Source of the DNA: Acidobacteriota bacterium
GTDB lineage: Bacteria > Acidobacteriota > Vicinamibacteria > Marinacidobacterales > Marinacidobacteraceae
Direction: 5' to 3'
Assembly (NCBI GenBank): GCA_009835985.1
Contig: VXWI01000048.1
Location: 1-52,103 of the forward strand
Length of the DNA: 52,103 bases
Shown here: positions 1 to 8,193 of the stretch, in pieces
Layout of the letters: each line of letters begins with the position of its first letter
How positions within the stretch are numbered: the first letter of the stretch is position 1
The notes under the pieces: model-generated
Told to the model about the DNA's origin: nothing
The model's input: only the letters and a program-made list of their open reading frames with translations
The model's database searches: none
Made by a program: the position numbers and the translations under genes

Positions 1-1
1 G

Positions 2-355
2 CCCGACATCGCCCCTCCCAAGCAACAGATCCCCTTCGAAGACCTCACCCGGATCGATATCCGCGCCGGGACCATCCTGGAGGTATCCGACGTCCCGGAT
101 TCGCGAAAGCTGGTCCGCCTGACCGTCGATCTCGGGTTTGCGACCCGCACCGTGGTCGTCGGGATGAAGCAGGAGCGGGAGAACCCCAAGGAGATCGAGG
201 GGTTGCAAGCCCTCTTCGTGGTCAACCTGCCGCCGCGGAGGATGGCGGGCGTCCTCTCGGAGGCGATGCTCTTCGACCTGGGGTATTCCGACGGGATCGT
301 GCCGGCGCTCGCGATCCCGGAACGCCCGGTCCCCAACGGGACGCGGGCGGGCTGA
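2..355 (+). CDS. CsaA-like tRNA-binding domain protein (5' end outside window)
   Basis: The reading frame is open from the window edge to a TGA at 353-355 and gives about 117 residues. It is an EMAP/Trbp111-type OB fold, a family that binds the outer corner of tRNA and is found alone (CsaA, YtpR) or at the C-terminus of MetG and PheT. Visible landmarks are the RIDIRAGTI strand near the start, VNLPPRRMAG and the closing VPNGT. The PPRR-AG-x2-SE stretch and the PNGT ending resemble CsaA more than the MetG tail. CsaA is usually about 110 residues, so only the first few codons are probably missing. A C-terminal domain of a longer protein cannot be excluded. Confidence 0.8.
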   Translation, partial: PDIAPPKQQIPFEDLTRIDIRAGTILEVSDVPDSRKLVRLTVDLGFATRTVVVGMKQERENPKEIEGLQALFVVNLPPRRMAGVLSEAMLFDLGYSDGIVPALAIPERPVPNGTRAG

Positions 356-380
356 CCCGTACACTCAACGAACCGCGCTC

Positions 381-1178
381 ATGCCCGACTCCCAACCCCT
401 GACCGCTCAGGTCGCCCTCGTCACCGGCGGCACCCGCGGCATCGGCCGCGCCGTCGCCGCCTTCTTCCTCGACGCGGGGATTCAGGTGGTGCTGACCGGG
501 ACGAACCGGCAGGCCGCGGAAGCGACCGCCGCCCAGCTCGCCGCGGAATCGCCCACCGGCGCCCTCGCCCACGGCGCGGCCTGCGACGTCACCGACGACG
601 CGAGCGTCGCCGAGCTCGCCGCCTTCGTGCGCGACCGCTGCGGCCGCCTCGACATCCTGATCAACAACGCCGGGCTCGGGATCTACCACCCCACCCCCGA
701 GCTCTCGCTGGAGGACTTCCGGCGGGTCGTAGAGACGAACCTGACCGGCGTCTTCCGGGTGACGAAAGCCCTGTTGCCGCTCCTCCTCAAAGCGGCGGAG
801 GCCGCCGAAAACGACGCGCCTTCCGGCGCGACCGTCATCAACATCGGCAGCCTCGCCGGCCGCCACCCCTTCAAGGGCGGCGCCGCCTACAACGCGTCCA
901 AGTTCGGCCTCGTCGGCCTCAGCGAGGCGATGATGCTCGACCTCCGCGACGCCGGCATCCGGGTGGCAACCGTGATGCCGGGCAGCACCGCGAGCGGCTT
1001 CGCGGGCCGCTCCGCCGAGGACGGCACGGACTGGAAGCTGTCCCCCGAGGACGTGGCCGAGGCCGTGCTCGGGATCGTCCTGCAGCGCAGCCAGGCGCTC
1101 GCCAGCCGGATCGAACTGCGTCCGAGCCGACCCCCGGTGAAGCGGCCGCCGGACTGGCGTCTCCGCAAGAAGAGCTGA
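381..1178 (+). CDS. SDR family NAD(P)-dependent oxidoreductase
   Basis: This 265-residue classical short-chain dehydrogenase/reductase would catalyse NAD(P)-dependent oxidation or reduction of an alcohol or ketone; the substrate cannot be told. The nucleotide-binding TGGTRGIG motif is at about residues 15-22, NNAG is in the middle, a serine follows in INIGSLAG, and the catalytic YNASK (Tyr-x3-Lys) comes after it. Size is normal for the family. The C-terminus is basic (RPPVKRPPDWRLRKK), which is a little unusual. A TACACT box 15 bases before the ATG could serve as a -10 element. The antiporter gene follows after 16 bases on the same strand, so the two may be cotranscribed. Confidence 0.9.
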   Translation: MPDSQPLTAQVALVTGGTRGIGRAVAAFFLDAGIQVVLTGTNRQAAEATAAQLAAESPTGALAHGAACDVTDDASVAELAAFVRDRCGRLDILINNAGLGIYHPTPELSLEDFRRVVETNLTGVFRVTKALLPLLLKAAEAAENDAPSGATVINIGSLAGRHPFKGGAAYNASKFGLVGLSEAMMLDLRDAGIRVATVMPGSTASGFAGRSAEDGTDWKLSPEDVAEAVLGIVLQRSQALASRIELRPSRPPVKRPPDWRLRKKS

Positions 1179-1194
1179 ACAGGCCCGGCCGGGA

Positions 1195-2817
1195 GTGATC
1201 TACGAAGCACTCCTCGCGGCCGGCCTGCTGATCGTTGTCGCGAAGCTGCTCGAGGGGGTGCTCCGGCGGTTCCGGCTGAACGCGATCGTCGCCTACACGG
1301 CGGCAGGCATTCTGCTCGGCCCGGTCACCGGCATCGTCGATCCCGCCGGCGAGGTCCGCGTCCTGCTCGGCGTCGGCATCTTTCTCTTCTTCTTCCTGAT
1401 CGGGCTGGACGAACTCGACATCTCGGGCTTCCTGGCGGCCATCCGCAGCCGGTGCTCGGCGGCCGCGGTGGTCTCGGTGGTGGTTTCCCTGATGGCGGCG
1501 CTGGTGGTCACCTTCAACATCGGCTTCGACTTCGGACTGGGCCTCGGGTTCGCCGGCTCGCTCGCGGTTGCCGGCGTCCTTTCCCTCACCAGCTTGGGCG
1601 TCCTCGCCAAGGTGTTGATCGACGAGGGGAAGCTGCGGACCCCCATCGGCATCGAGATGTTCACCATGGCGCTCATCGCCGAACTGCTGGTACTGCTTGT
1701 GGTGGGATTCTCGGTGGGCGAACACGCGGCCCACCCCACGCCCGCCGGCATCCTCAGGCTGGCGGGCCAGATCGCCGGCTTCGTGGTGCTGACCTGGCTG
1801 CTCGCAAGCCGGGTCATTCCGCCGCTGATCGTGTTGCTCCGGCGGCTGCTCCGGGTTCCGCAGCTCTCCTTCGGCGTCATCCTGGGCATCCTGTTCCTGG
1901 TGGTGGTGGGCGCCGAGGAGATCGGCCTCCACGGTTCGCTCGGCGCGCTCCTGTTCGGCGCGGCGCTTTCGCGATTGCCCCATCAGATCCGGCGCGAACT
2001 CGTCCCCGGGATGCGGAGCGCCGCCGACGGACTCTTCGTCCCGCTCTTCTTCAGTTCCGCTGGGCTCTATCTGAGCATGTCCTTCCTGGCGCTCGACCCC
2101 TGGACGATCGCGGCCCTGATCGTCATCCCCGCAGCGGGAAACTTCGGCGGCGCCGCACTCGGGGCCGCGGTGGCTCGCATCGAGCGGCCCCTGGTGGCCG
2201 GCACCGGACTGCTGGCCAAGGGGGTAGCCGAAATCGCGCTCCTGCTCGTTCTGCGCGAAACCGGCCTGATCGGAGCGGACCTCTTTTCGCTGCTCGTCCT
2301 CATGATGCTCGGCTACATCCTGCTGATGCCGTTGGTCATCGGGCGGGCCGTACAGAGCGCCGAAACCACCGAGTCCCCGGCGACCGCCGGCGCGCTGCCG
2401 CCGTCCCTCCTCCGCTTCGCCCTCGACAACGTGACCGTCGGGGCCGTCATCGATCCGGCCCGCTCCCATCCTGGCCCGTCGGTGCCGGTGCGCGAGTTCG
2501 TCGAAGACTGGGTCGTCCCGCATCAGCAGGACTACGTGGTCGCGAAGGACGGGAAACTGGAGGGGATCGTCTCCCTGGGAATGCTGCGCTATCTGCCGAA
2601 GCAGTCCTGGGCCGAAACTCCTCTCGTAAACGTCACCCGCGCCACCACCCCGAACACCTGGTCCGACGAGCCGGTGGAGGATGCCCTGCAGCAGATGACG
2701 GAAGCGTCACTGACCGTGCTGCCGGTCCTGGATCGCGAGACGAAGAGCTTTCAGGGCGCGATCACGAGTCAGGAGATCGTGGAACTGATCACCTCGGAGG
2801 CCCGGGGCGGGGAGTAA
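1195..2817 (+). CDS. Kef/CPA2-type cation:proton antiporter with C-terminal CBS domains
   Basis: This is a polytopic inner-membrane protein of 540 residues starting at GTG. The first about 390 residues form a series of hydrophobic segments with the CPA2 pattern (early NAIVAYTAAGILLGP, then FFLIGLDEL, GSLGALLFGAALS and LLAKGVAEIALL), expected to exchange K+ or Na+ for protons. From about residue 410 to the end lie two CBS-like repeats (DYVVAKDGKLEGIVSL and SLTVLPVLDRETKSFQGAI). These replace the TrkA/RCK nucleotide-binding domain usual in KefB/KefC, so gating by an adenosine nucleotide is a reasonable inference. It follows the SDR gene by 16 bases. Confidence 0.88.
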   Translation: MIYEALLAAGLLIVVAKLLEGVLRRFRLNAIVAYTAAGILLGPVTGIVDPAGEVRVLLGVGIFLFFFLIGLDELDISGFLAAIRSRCSAAAVVSVVVSLMAALVVTFNIGFDFGLGLGFAGSLAVAGVLSLTSLGVLAKVLIDEGKLRTPIGIEMFTMALIAELLVLLVVGFSVGEHAAHPTPAGILRLAGQIAGFVVLTWLLASRVIPPLIVLLRRLLRVPQLSFGVILGILFLVVVGAEEIGLHGSLGALLFGAALSRLPHQIRRELVPGMRSAADGLFVPLFFSSAGLYLSMSFLALDPWTIAALIVIPAAGNFGGAALGAAVARIERPLVAGTGLLAKGVAEIALLLVLRETGLIGADLFSLLVLMMLGYILLMPLVIGRAVQSAETTESPATAGALPPSLLRFALDNVTVGAVIDPARSHPGPSVPVREFVEDWVVPHQQDYVVAKDGKLEGIVSLGMLRYLPKQSWAETPLVNVTRATTPNTWSDEPVEDALQQMTEASLTVLPVLDRETKSFQGAITSQEIVELITSEARGGE

Positions 2818-2837
2818 CGGCGGTCTCCGGCTGGGAG

Positions 2838-3659
2838 TCAGGTGCCCGCGACGAACTCCCCGAGCAGGTCGTTGAACCGGTCCGGGTACTCCCAGAACAT
2901 CATGTGGCCGCCGAACACCTCGACCTGGGAGCGCGGGCAGTGCTTCGCGAGGAACGGCTTCGCGGTCTCCGACCAGTGTTCGGCGACCACGAAGAGCGAC
3001 GGGATCTCCGCGTCCACCGCCTTCGCTTCCTCGAGGTAGTCGCCGAACGAGGCGTCGGCGAGCAGATGGGCCGCCATGAGCGGCGGCGTGGCGAGCGATT
3101 GCTCGACGATCCACTTCGTGACCTCGGGGGACATCTCGCCCTCGATCATCACGTTGTCGGCGTACCAGACGATGACGCCGCGCTGGCCTGCCGGCGTCTG
3201 AATGGTCTGGAAGAACCCGCGGAGCTCCGGGATCGATCCCTCGACCCAGTCGCTTTGGTCCTCGCTCATCCCCAGCGGCGGCATGTCGATCGCGACGAGT
3301 CCGCGCAGGCCTCCGGAACCGTGGCTGCGGACGTGGTGCCAGGCGGTCATGGATCCCGTGGACCAGCCCACCAGCACGGGCTTGTCGACTTCGAGGTGCT
3401 CGAGGAGCTTCGCGAGGTCCGCGGCCTGGGTGGCGTAGTTGTTGCCGTCGGTGGTCACCGTCGAGCGTCCGTGGCTGCGGGGATCGAAGGAGATCACCCG
3501 GTGCGAGCCTGAGAACGCGGCGAACTGGTGGTCGAAGACCCTGGTCGTGAAGGTCCATCCCGGAATCAGGACGAGCGGGACGCCCTCACCGACGTCCTCG
3601 TAGTAGATGTCGACCCCGGGTGCGACCTCGAGGTAGGAACCGATGCGCTCGTTGGACAT
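2838..3659 (-). CDS. alpha/beta hydrolase
   Basis: A 273-residue alpha/beta-hydrolase-fold protein of unknown substrate. The oxyanion region is LIPGWTFTTRVFD, the strand-turn FDPRSHGRS follows, the nucleophile elbow is VGWSTGSM (G-x-S-x-G with Ser), and a late GGHMMFWEYPDRF holds the expected catalytic histidine. The start at MSNERIG is chosen because AAGGAG lies about 9 bases upstream; the frame stays open further 5' but that part overlaps the upstream gene. The ACC deaminase gene ends 19 bases upstream on the same strand, so the two are probably cotranscribed. Whether they share a pathway is unknown. Confidence 0.88.
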   Translation of the reverse strand: MSNERIGSYLEVAPGVDIYYEDVGEGVPLVLIPGWTFTTRVFDHQFAAFSGSHRVISFDPRSHGRSTVTTDGNNYATQAADLAKLLEHLEVDKPVLVGWSTGSMTAWHHVRSHGSGGLRGLVAIDMPPLGMSEDQSDWVEGSIPELRGFFQTIQTPAGQRGVIVWYADNVMIEGEMSPEVTKWIVEQSLATPPLMAAHLLADASFGDYLEEAKAVDAEIPSLFVVAEHWSETAKPFLAKHCPRSQVEVFGGHMMFWEYPDRFNDLLGEFVAGT

Positions 3660-3678
3660 GGAGTTCTCCTTGAGTAGC

Positions 3679-4692
3679 TCAGCCGCCTCCGTAGATGCTG
3701 CTGTAGGCGTTGATGGCGGGCACGCCGCCGAGATGGGCATAGAGGATCCTTGAACCGGCGGGGAAGTACCCGTTCTGGACGAGGTCGATGAGTCCCTGCA
3801 TGGATTTCCCCTCGTACACGGGGTCGGTCATCATGCCTTCGAGGCGGGCGACGAGCCGAATGGCTTCATTCGTCTCGTCCGACGGCACGCCGTAGGCGGG
3901 ATGGGCGTAGCCGTCCAACAGGACGAGGTCCTCGTCGGTGATGTCCCGCCCCAACTCCACCAGGTGCGCCGTCGTGCGCGCGATGTCCATCACCTGGGCG
4001 CGGGTCTGGCCGAACGTCGCGGAGGCGTCGATGCCGATCACCCGGCCGGCGCGGCCGTCCTTCGCGAATCCGACGAGCATTCCCGCATGGGTGGATCCCG
4101 TGACGGTGCAGACGAGGACGTAGTCGAACCGGAACCCCAACGCTTCCTCCTGCGCGCGGACCTCCTCGGCGAAGCCGACGAAGCCGAGCCCGCCGTACTT
4201 GTGGACCGAGGCGCCGGCGGGGATGGGGTAGGGCTTGCCGCCGTTCGCCCTCACGTCCTCGATGGCCCTCTCCCAGCTCTCGCGGATGCCGATGTCGAAG
4301 CCTTCGTCCACGGTTTCGATCTCCGCGCCCATCAGCCGGCTCAGCATGATGTTGCCGACGCGGTCGTAGACGGGGTCCTCGAAGGGCGCCCAGTGCTCCT
4401 GCACCAGGCGGCACTTCATGCCGAGCCTCGCGGCGGCTGCCGCGACCAGCCGGGTGTGGTTTGACTGGATCCCGCCGATGGTGACCAGCGTGTCCGCGCC
4501 TGACGCGATGGCGTCCGGCACGATGTATTCGAGCTTCCGCAGCTTGTTGCCGCCAAAGGCGAGCCCCGAGTTGCAGTCCTCCCGCTTCGCGTAGATCTGC
4601 ACCGCGCCGCCGAGGTGGGCGGACAGCCGGTCCAGCCGCTCGATGGGCGTCGGGCCGAAAGTGAGCGGATAGCGCTCGAACCTGTCCAGCAC
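3679..4692 (-). CDS. acdS: 1-aminocyclopropane-1-carboxylate deaminase
   Basis: A PLP enzyme that splits ACC, the ethylene precursor, into 2-oxobutanoate and ammonia in the cytoplasm. The GTG start gives 337 residues, close to the usual 338, and sits 8 bases after AAGGAGG. The N-terminus ([14 protein letters not shown]), [15 protein letters not shown] with the PLP lysine, [10 protein letters not shown] and VTGSTHAGM all match AcdS. The residues that separate true ACC deaminases from D-cysteine desulfhydrases are present: Tyr-Glu in DPVYEGKSM (Glu295 in Pseudomonas numbering) and, exactly 27 residues later, Leu322 in YAHLGG. True deaminase activity is therefore likely. It is followed by the alpha/beta hydrolase gene. 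Confidence 0.93.
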   Translation of the reverse strand: MLDRFERYPLTFGPTPIERLDRLSAHLGGAVQIYAKREDCNSGLAFGGNKLRKLEYIVPDAIASGADTLVTIGGIQSNHTRLVAAAAARLGMKCRLVQEHWAPFEDPVYDRVGNIMLSRLMGAEIETVDEGFDIGIRESWERAIEDVRANGGKPYPIPAGASVHKYGGLGFVGFAEEVRAQEEALGFRFDYVLVCTVTGSTHAGMLVGFAKDGRAGRVIGIDASATFGQTRAQVMDIARTTAHLVELGRDITDEDLVLLDGYAHPAYGVPSDETNEAIRLVARLEGMMTDPVYEGKSMQGLIDLVQNGYFPAGSRILYAHLGGVPAINAYSSIYGGG

Positions 4693-4743
4693 GGCGTTCC
4701 TCCTTCGTGCGGTTCGGGCGGCCCGTCCTCGGGCGCCCGGCGT

Positions 4744-4749
4744 TACCCT
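4744..4749 (+). promoter_or_regulatory. putative -10 box (TACCCT) of the nucleoside deaminase gene
   Basis: TACCCT fits the TAnnnT pattern of high-GC -10 elements and ends 10 bases before the ATG at 4760. That would leave an almost leaderless mRNA. No convincing -35 box is seen. This is inference from sequence pattern only. Confidence 0.35.
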
Positions 4750-4759
4750 ATTCGATGGG

Positions 4760-5257
4760 ATGACGAAGGAAAGACGGGAGGAATCGGTGGCCCGCGAGGA
4801 CCACATGCGGCGGGCCATCGCGATGTCGCGGCGCGCGATCTCGACGAATCGCGGGTTCCCCTTCGGCGCGGTGATCGTGAAGGGCAGCGAGGTGGTGGCC
4901 GAGGCCCACAACACCGTGCTTGCGGACAACGATCCGACGGCGCACGCGGAGGTCAACGCGATCCGTGCGGCCAGCGCGAAGCTCGGCACGTTCCTGCTCG
5001 AAGGCTGCGAGATCTACGCCTCGGGCGAGCCATGTCCCATGTGCCTCGCCGCGATCTACTGGTCGCGGCTCGACCGGATCTACTACGCGAACCGCAAGCA
5101 GGACGCCCACCGGATCGGTTTCAGCGACGACACTTTCTACCGCGAGCTCGCGCTGCCCCCGGACCGTCGCCGGATACCGACGAGCCGCCTGCTCGGCGAT
5201 GAGGCGGTCACAGTTTTCGACGAATGGAACGAGCGGCCGGACAAGGTGACCTACTGA
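4760..5257 (+). CDS. nucleoside/guanine deaminase (cytidine deaminase superfamily)
   Basis: A 165-residue zinc-dependent deaminase. HAEVNAI supplies the His ligand and the catalytic Glu, and PCPMC supplies the two Cys ligands. The PFGAVIVK strand, NDPTAHAE and the [11 protein letters not shown] stretch are close to Bacillus GuaD, and the short C-terminal ending in Tyr also fits guanine deaminase, in which the C-terminus closes over the site. tRNA adenosine deaminase (TadA) is the main alternative but is usually less similar in the C-terminal third. The steroid-reductase homologue begins 19 bases downstream. Confidence 0.85.
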   Translation: MTKERREESVAREDHMRRAIAMSRRAISTNRGFPFGAVIVKGSEVVAEAHNTVLADNDPTAHAEVNAIRAASAKLGTFLLEGCEIYASGEPCPMCLAAIYWSRLDRIYYANRKQDAHRIGFSDDTFYRELALPPDRRRIPTSRLLGDEAVTVFDEWNERPDKVTY

Positions 5258-5276
5258 GGCTCGGAGCGCCGGCAAG

Positions 5277-6035
5277 ATGACGGAGCTCGATTTCCACCGC
5301 CTGCTGGTCTGGGGGATGCTCGGCGTCGCCGCCATCACGTTCTTCTACCTGTTCCGCCGCACGGCGCCCTATGGACGTCACTACGCGGGCTCCGGGTGGG
5401 GCCCCGATATCTCCAGCAAGGTGGGGTGGGTCGTCATGGAGTGGCCCGCGGTCCTCTTCTTCCTGTCCGTCTACCTGCAGGGGGAAGCGGCCGCGAGCGT
5501 TGTGCCGCTGGTGTTCCTGACGATGTGGCAGATCCACTACGTGCATCGGACCTTCATCTACCCGTTCCGCGCGCGCTCGGCCGGGAATGTGCCACTTTGT
5601 GTCGTTATGTCGGGTCTCGCATTCAACCTGGTGAACGCCTACATCAACGCCAGGCTCGTTTCCGAACTCGGGGAGTACAGCGATTCGTGGCTGAGTGATC
5701 CGCGATTCATGCTGGGAGCGACGGTATTTGTCGGCGGAATGATCCTGAACATCCACTCGGACAACATCCTGTTCCGCTTGCGAAAAGGCAGAACGACACA
5801 ATATGGCGTCCCCAACGCCGGAGCCTTCCGGTTCGTCTCCTGTCCCAACTATCTCGGCGAGATCGTGGAGTGGACGGGCTGGGCCATCGCCACCTGGTCG
5901 CTCGCGGGTCTCTCCTTCGCGGTGTTGACGTTCGCCAATCTGGCTCCCCGGGCGGTCGCCAATCACCGGTGGTACCGGAAGAGGTTCCCGGACTATCCGC
6001 CGGGACGCCGCGCTCTCATCCCCGGGGTGTGGTGA
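5277..6035 (+). CDS. 3-oxo-5-alpha-steroid 4-dehydrogenase (SRD5A/DET2) family membrane protein
   Basis: A 252-residue integral membrane protein, the same length as animal SRD5A1 and plant DET2. The C-terminal half carries the family hallmark: an N-I-x-S-D-x-x-L-x-x-L-R-K segment, then GAFRFVSCPNYLGEIVEW, and an ending with FPDYPPGRRALIPGVW. These form the NADPH-binding and active-site region of 5-alpha-reductases. Six or seven hydrophobic segments are visible. The family reduces a C=C bond next to a ketone in steroids or isoprenoids; the bacterial substrate is unknown. It follows the deaminase gene by 19 bases and may be cotranscribed, with no obvious shared function. Confidence 0.85.
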   Translation: MTELDFHRLLVWGMLGVAAITFFYLFRRTAPYGRHYAGSGWGPDISSKVGWVVMEWPAVLFFLSVYLQGEAAASVVPLVFLTMWQIHYVHRTFIYPFRARSAGNVPLCVVMSGLAFNLVNAYINARLVSELGEYSDSWLSDPRFMLGATVFVGGMILNIHSDNILFRLRKGRTTQYGVPNAGAFRFVSCPNYLGEIVEWTGWAIATWSLAGLSFAVLTFANLAPRAVANHRWYRKRFPDYPPGRRALIPGVW

Positions 6036-6060
6036 GGAGGCAGGGACCGCCGGTCTTCAT

Positions 6061-6085
6061 CGGAGCGCCGGCCTCCGGCCGGCAT
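6061..6085. repeat. REP-like palindromic element between convergent genes
   Basis: A GC-rich palindrome (core GCCGGCCTCCGGCCGGC) lies between the converging 3' ends of the SRD5A-like and VOC-cupin genes. It belongs to the same family as elements near 9.4, 21.0, 32.3 and 48.1 kb. It could fold into a strong hairpin and may act as a bidirectional terminator. Confidence 0.7.
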
Positions 6086-6175
6086 CGCGCGGGAGCGCGA
6101 AACCCGCGCGGATGGCGCCACGCGGCGGGAAAGTAAGGGCCGCGGTGGCAGCTTCGCTTACTGGTGGAATGTCGC

Positions 6176-7297
6176 TCAGTTCACCGCCGTCGCAAACCCC
6201 GCTGGCAGGGAGACTTCCAGGATCTCCAGGTCGTCGGACGGTCCGTGGATGCCGGCGGTGAGGTTCGGCGGCAGCACGAAGGCGTCACCGGCGCCAAGGT
6301 CGCGGCGGGGATGTCCGTCCACCTCGAGAGACATCGACCCCTCCCGCACGAAACCGAACAGGATGTCGCCGTCATGCCGGGTTCCCGGGACCGCTACCCC
6401 CGGGACCCGCCGCGCCACCTGAACGCCCGCGATGCCCTTGGTGGCTTCGCCGATCCCCGTCTCCCGCGCCTCGAATCCCGGGATCCGCCAGGGTCCCCAG
6501 ACCGCGTCCGCCTCCCGGTGGAGGACGAACTTCGTGCCCTGGAACTCCCGGTCGGGCCGGAAGTGCGGCGTCGGCAGTTCCATCTCGTGGTCGATGGTGG
6601 TGAGGTGCTCCGCGGGTACGCCGATCTCGATCACCTCGAATCCCGCCGAGGACTCGAGGACCCGGTGCCGGATCTCGGGAGGCTGGATCACGCAGTCGCC
6701 GGCGCCGAGCACGAACGGTGGTCCCTGGTCCTCGTACACGAGCCGCACCCAGCCGCGGTGGCAGAAGATGAGCTGGAAGCCGACCGTGTGGTAGTGGACC
6801 ATGTCGTCGACCGGACCCGCCTCGGCGATCCTGATGTGCGACGCGATGATGGCGCCGCCGAGCCGGTCCGGGACGAGGTCCCGGTAGTGCATGCCGGCGC
6901 GGCCGATGACCCACGCGTCGCTGTCCGCAAGCCGCCGCACCACGAACTCGTGGGCCGCCTCCGGGATGACGAGTGGCGGATCCGCGTCCTCCAGCGCGAT
7001 CCGGTGGCCGCCAGGGGTCGTCAGTTCGGCCTCTCCGTCCGCGAAGCCGGCCGGGTTGTCGACGTGGAGCCGTAGCGCTGCCGGGGCGGGCTCGACGCTC
7101 TTCTCGAGAAGGATTGCCGTCCCGTGTCCGGAGAGCGCTGCGAAGGCCGGCGCGTCGGCGGGCCAGATCCGGTCGAGGCGGAATCCGAGCGCGTCGATGA
7201 AGAACCGCATGTCCGCGTCGAACGCAGTGCTCGGGATCCGGACTTCGGCTCGGCGGATGAGATCCGGCCGGGTCAAGGGGGAGGCATCGTCCGGCAT
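6176..7297 (-). CDS. VOC domain-double cupin fusion protein
   Basis: A 373-residue protein with three beta-rich parts. Residues about 14-105 look like a glyoxalase/VOC module (MRFFIDALGFRLDRIWPAD, AALSGHGTAILLE). Residues about 165-220 are a cupin with an HYHTVGFQLIFCHRGWVRL strand and a PPEIRHRV second motif. Residues about 305-355 are a second cupin (GDILFGFVREGSMSLEVDG, LGAGDAFVLPPN). Metal-binding histidines are clear in the first cupin and few in the second, which may be structural. The enzymatic role is unknown. It is transcribed divergently from the DUF2461 gene; a TAGCCT box lies about 16 bases upstream of the ATG. Confidence 0.8.
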   Translation of the reverse strand: MPDDASPLTRPDLIRRAEVRIPSTAFDADMRFFIDALGFRLDRIWPADAPAFAALSGHGTAILLEKSVEPAPAALRLHVDNPAGFADGEAELTTPGGHRIALEDADPPLVIPEAAHEFVVRRLADSDAWVIGRAGMHYRDLVPDRLGGAIIASHIRIAEAGPVDDMVHYHTVGFQLIFCHRGWVRLVYEDQGPPFVLGAGDCVIQPPEIRHRVLESSAGFEVIEIGVPAEHLTTIDHEMELPTPHFRPDREFQGTKFVLHREADAVWGPWRIPGFEARETGIGEATKGIAGVQVARRVPGVAVPGTRHDGDILFGFVREGSMSLEVDGHPRRDLGAGDAFVLPPNLTAGIHGPSDDLEILEVSLPAGFATAVN

Positions 7298-7398
7298 CGG
7301 TCTCGGGCGGCAGAGGCTATCGCGGTGTCACCAGAAGCCCGGAGCGCCCGCTCGCGTGCGTTACCGTTCCGCGCCCACTGACCGGGAGAGCCAAGTAC

Positions 7399-8085
7399 AT
7401 GACGACCGAGCCCATTACCGTTGCCCTTTTCGATTTCCTGCGAGACCTCCGGGACAACAACGATCGCGAGTGGTTCGCGGCCAACAAGGGCCGCTACGTG
7501 GCCGACGTACGCGACCCGATGCTCGGTTTCATCGCCGACTTCGCGGCTCCGCTCGCCGAGATCAGTCCCCACTTCGTGGCCGATCCGCGGGCGAACGGCG
7601 GCTCCCTCTTCCGGATCTACCGGGACACCCGCTTCTCACGCGACAAGACGCCCTACAAGACGAACGTGGGCGCCCATTTCCGGCACGCCGCCGGGAAGGA
7701 CGCGCACGCCCCAGGCTTCTACCTCCATCTCGAACCCGGGATGTGCTTTGCGGCATGCGGTATCTGGCGGCCGGACAACCCGACCGTGACGAAGATCCGC
7801 GAAGCGATCCAAGAAGGGCAGGACGAATGGACGCGGATCACGAGGGCTCGGGCGTTTGCCGAGACCTTCGAGTTCGAGGGCGAGTCGCTGAAGCGGCCGC
7901 CGCGGGGCTATGACGCGGGCCACCCCCTGGTCGAGGACCTGAAGCGCAAGGACTTCGCGGTGGTCACCAGCTTCGCCGAGGAAAAGGCGCTGCGGGGCGA
8001 CCTGCTCGAGTGGTTCGCCGGGATTTCCCGGCAGGGAGCGCCGTTCGTGGAGTTCCTGTCGAACGCGGTGGGGGTGGAGTTCTAG
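7399..8085 (+). CDS. DUF2461 (TIGR02453) family protein
   Basis: A 228-residue protein of the widespread DUF2461 family, whose function is not established. Typical landmarks are the opening FLRDLRDNNDREWF, the central FRIYRDTRFSRDKTPYKTN, and GFYLHLEPG. Size fits the family. A GGGAG ribosome-binding site lies about 10 bases before the ATG. The next plus-strand gene is over 100 bases away behind its own strong promoter, so this gene is probably monocistronic. Confidence 0.87.
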   Translation: MTTEPITVALFDFLRDLRDNNDREWFAANKGRYVADVRDPMLGFIADFAAPLAEISPHFVADPRANGGSLFRIYRDTRFSRDKTPYKTNVGAHFRHAAGKDAHAPGFYLHLEPGMCFAACGIWRPDNPTVTKIREAIQEGQDEWTRITRARAFAETFEFEGESLKRPPRGYDAGHPLVEDLKRKDFAVVTSFAEEKALRGDLLEWFAGISRQGAPFVEFLSNAVGVEF

Positions 8086-8094
8086 GTCCTCTCC

Positions 8095-8118
8095 CTACGG
8101 CAGATTCACCTGCCAGGA
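8095..8118 (-). repeat. inverted copy of the 3' end of the downstream PhnB-like gene
   Basis: On the minus strand these 24 bases read Ser-Trp-Gln-Val-Asn-Leu-Pro-stop and match 22 of 24 bases of the plus-strand end of the PhnB-like gene (9282-9305). The pair forms an inverted repeat around the ArsR-VOC-PhnB operon. It may be the remnant of a second PhnB-like gene or a recombination scar. No homology beyond the 24 bases is seen. Confidence 0.6.
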
Positions 8119-8121
8119 ACG

Positions 8122-8170
8122 TTGACATGCAAGCATACGCTTGCATATAATGGACCCCGGACATGCAAGG
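8122..8170 (+). promoter_or_regulatory. sigma-70 promoter with palindromic operator for the ArsR operon
   Basis: A perfect TTGACA (8122-8127) and a perfect TATAAT (8146-8151) are separated by 18 bases, exceptional for this GC-rich sequence. Between and overlapping them is a perfect inverted repeat, ATGCAAGC (8127-8134), four bases, GCTTGCAT (8139-8146). A third half-site ATGCAAG lies at 8163-8169, just after the expected transcription start. A repressor bound here would block RNA polymerase, and the first gene of the operon encodes an ArsR-type repressor, so autoregulation is likely. A second TAGACT box at 8182-8187 is less convincing. Confidence 0.85.
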
Positions 8171-8193
8171 AACACCCGTCTTAGACTGGCCTT

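Noticed and set aside
919-2523. Long minus-strand open frame opposite the SDR and antiporter genes
   Set aside because: Its product is a charge-rich, low-complexity chain with no motif, while both plus-strand frames are clear families. High GC creates such antisense frames.
1452-3512. Long plus-strand frame across the antiporter and alpha/beta hydrolase
   Set aside because: Arginine- and glycine-rich with no domain; it crosses two real genes on opposite strands.
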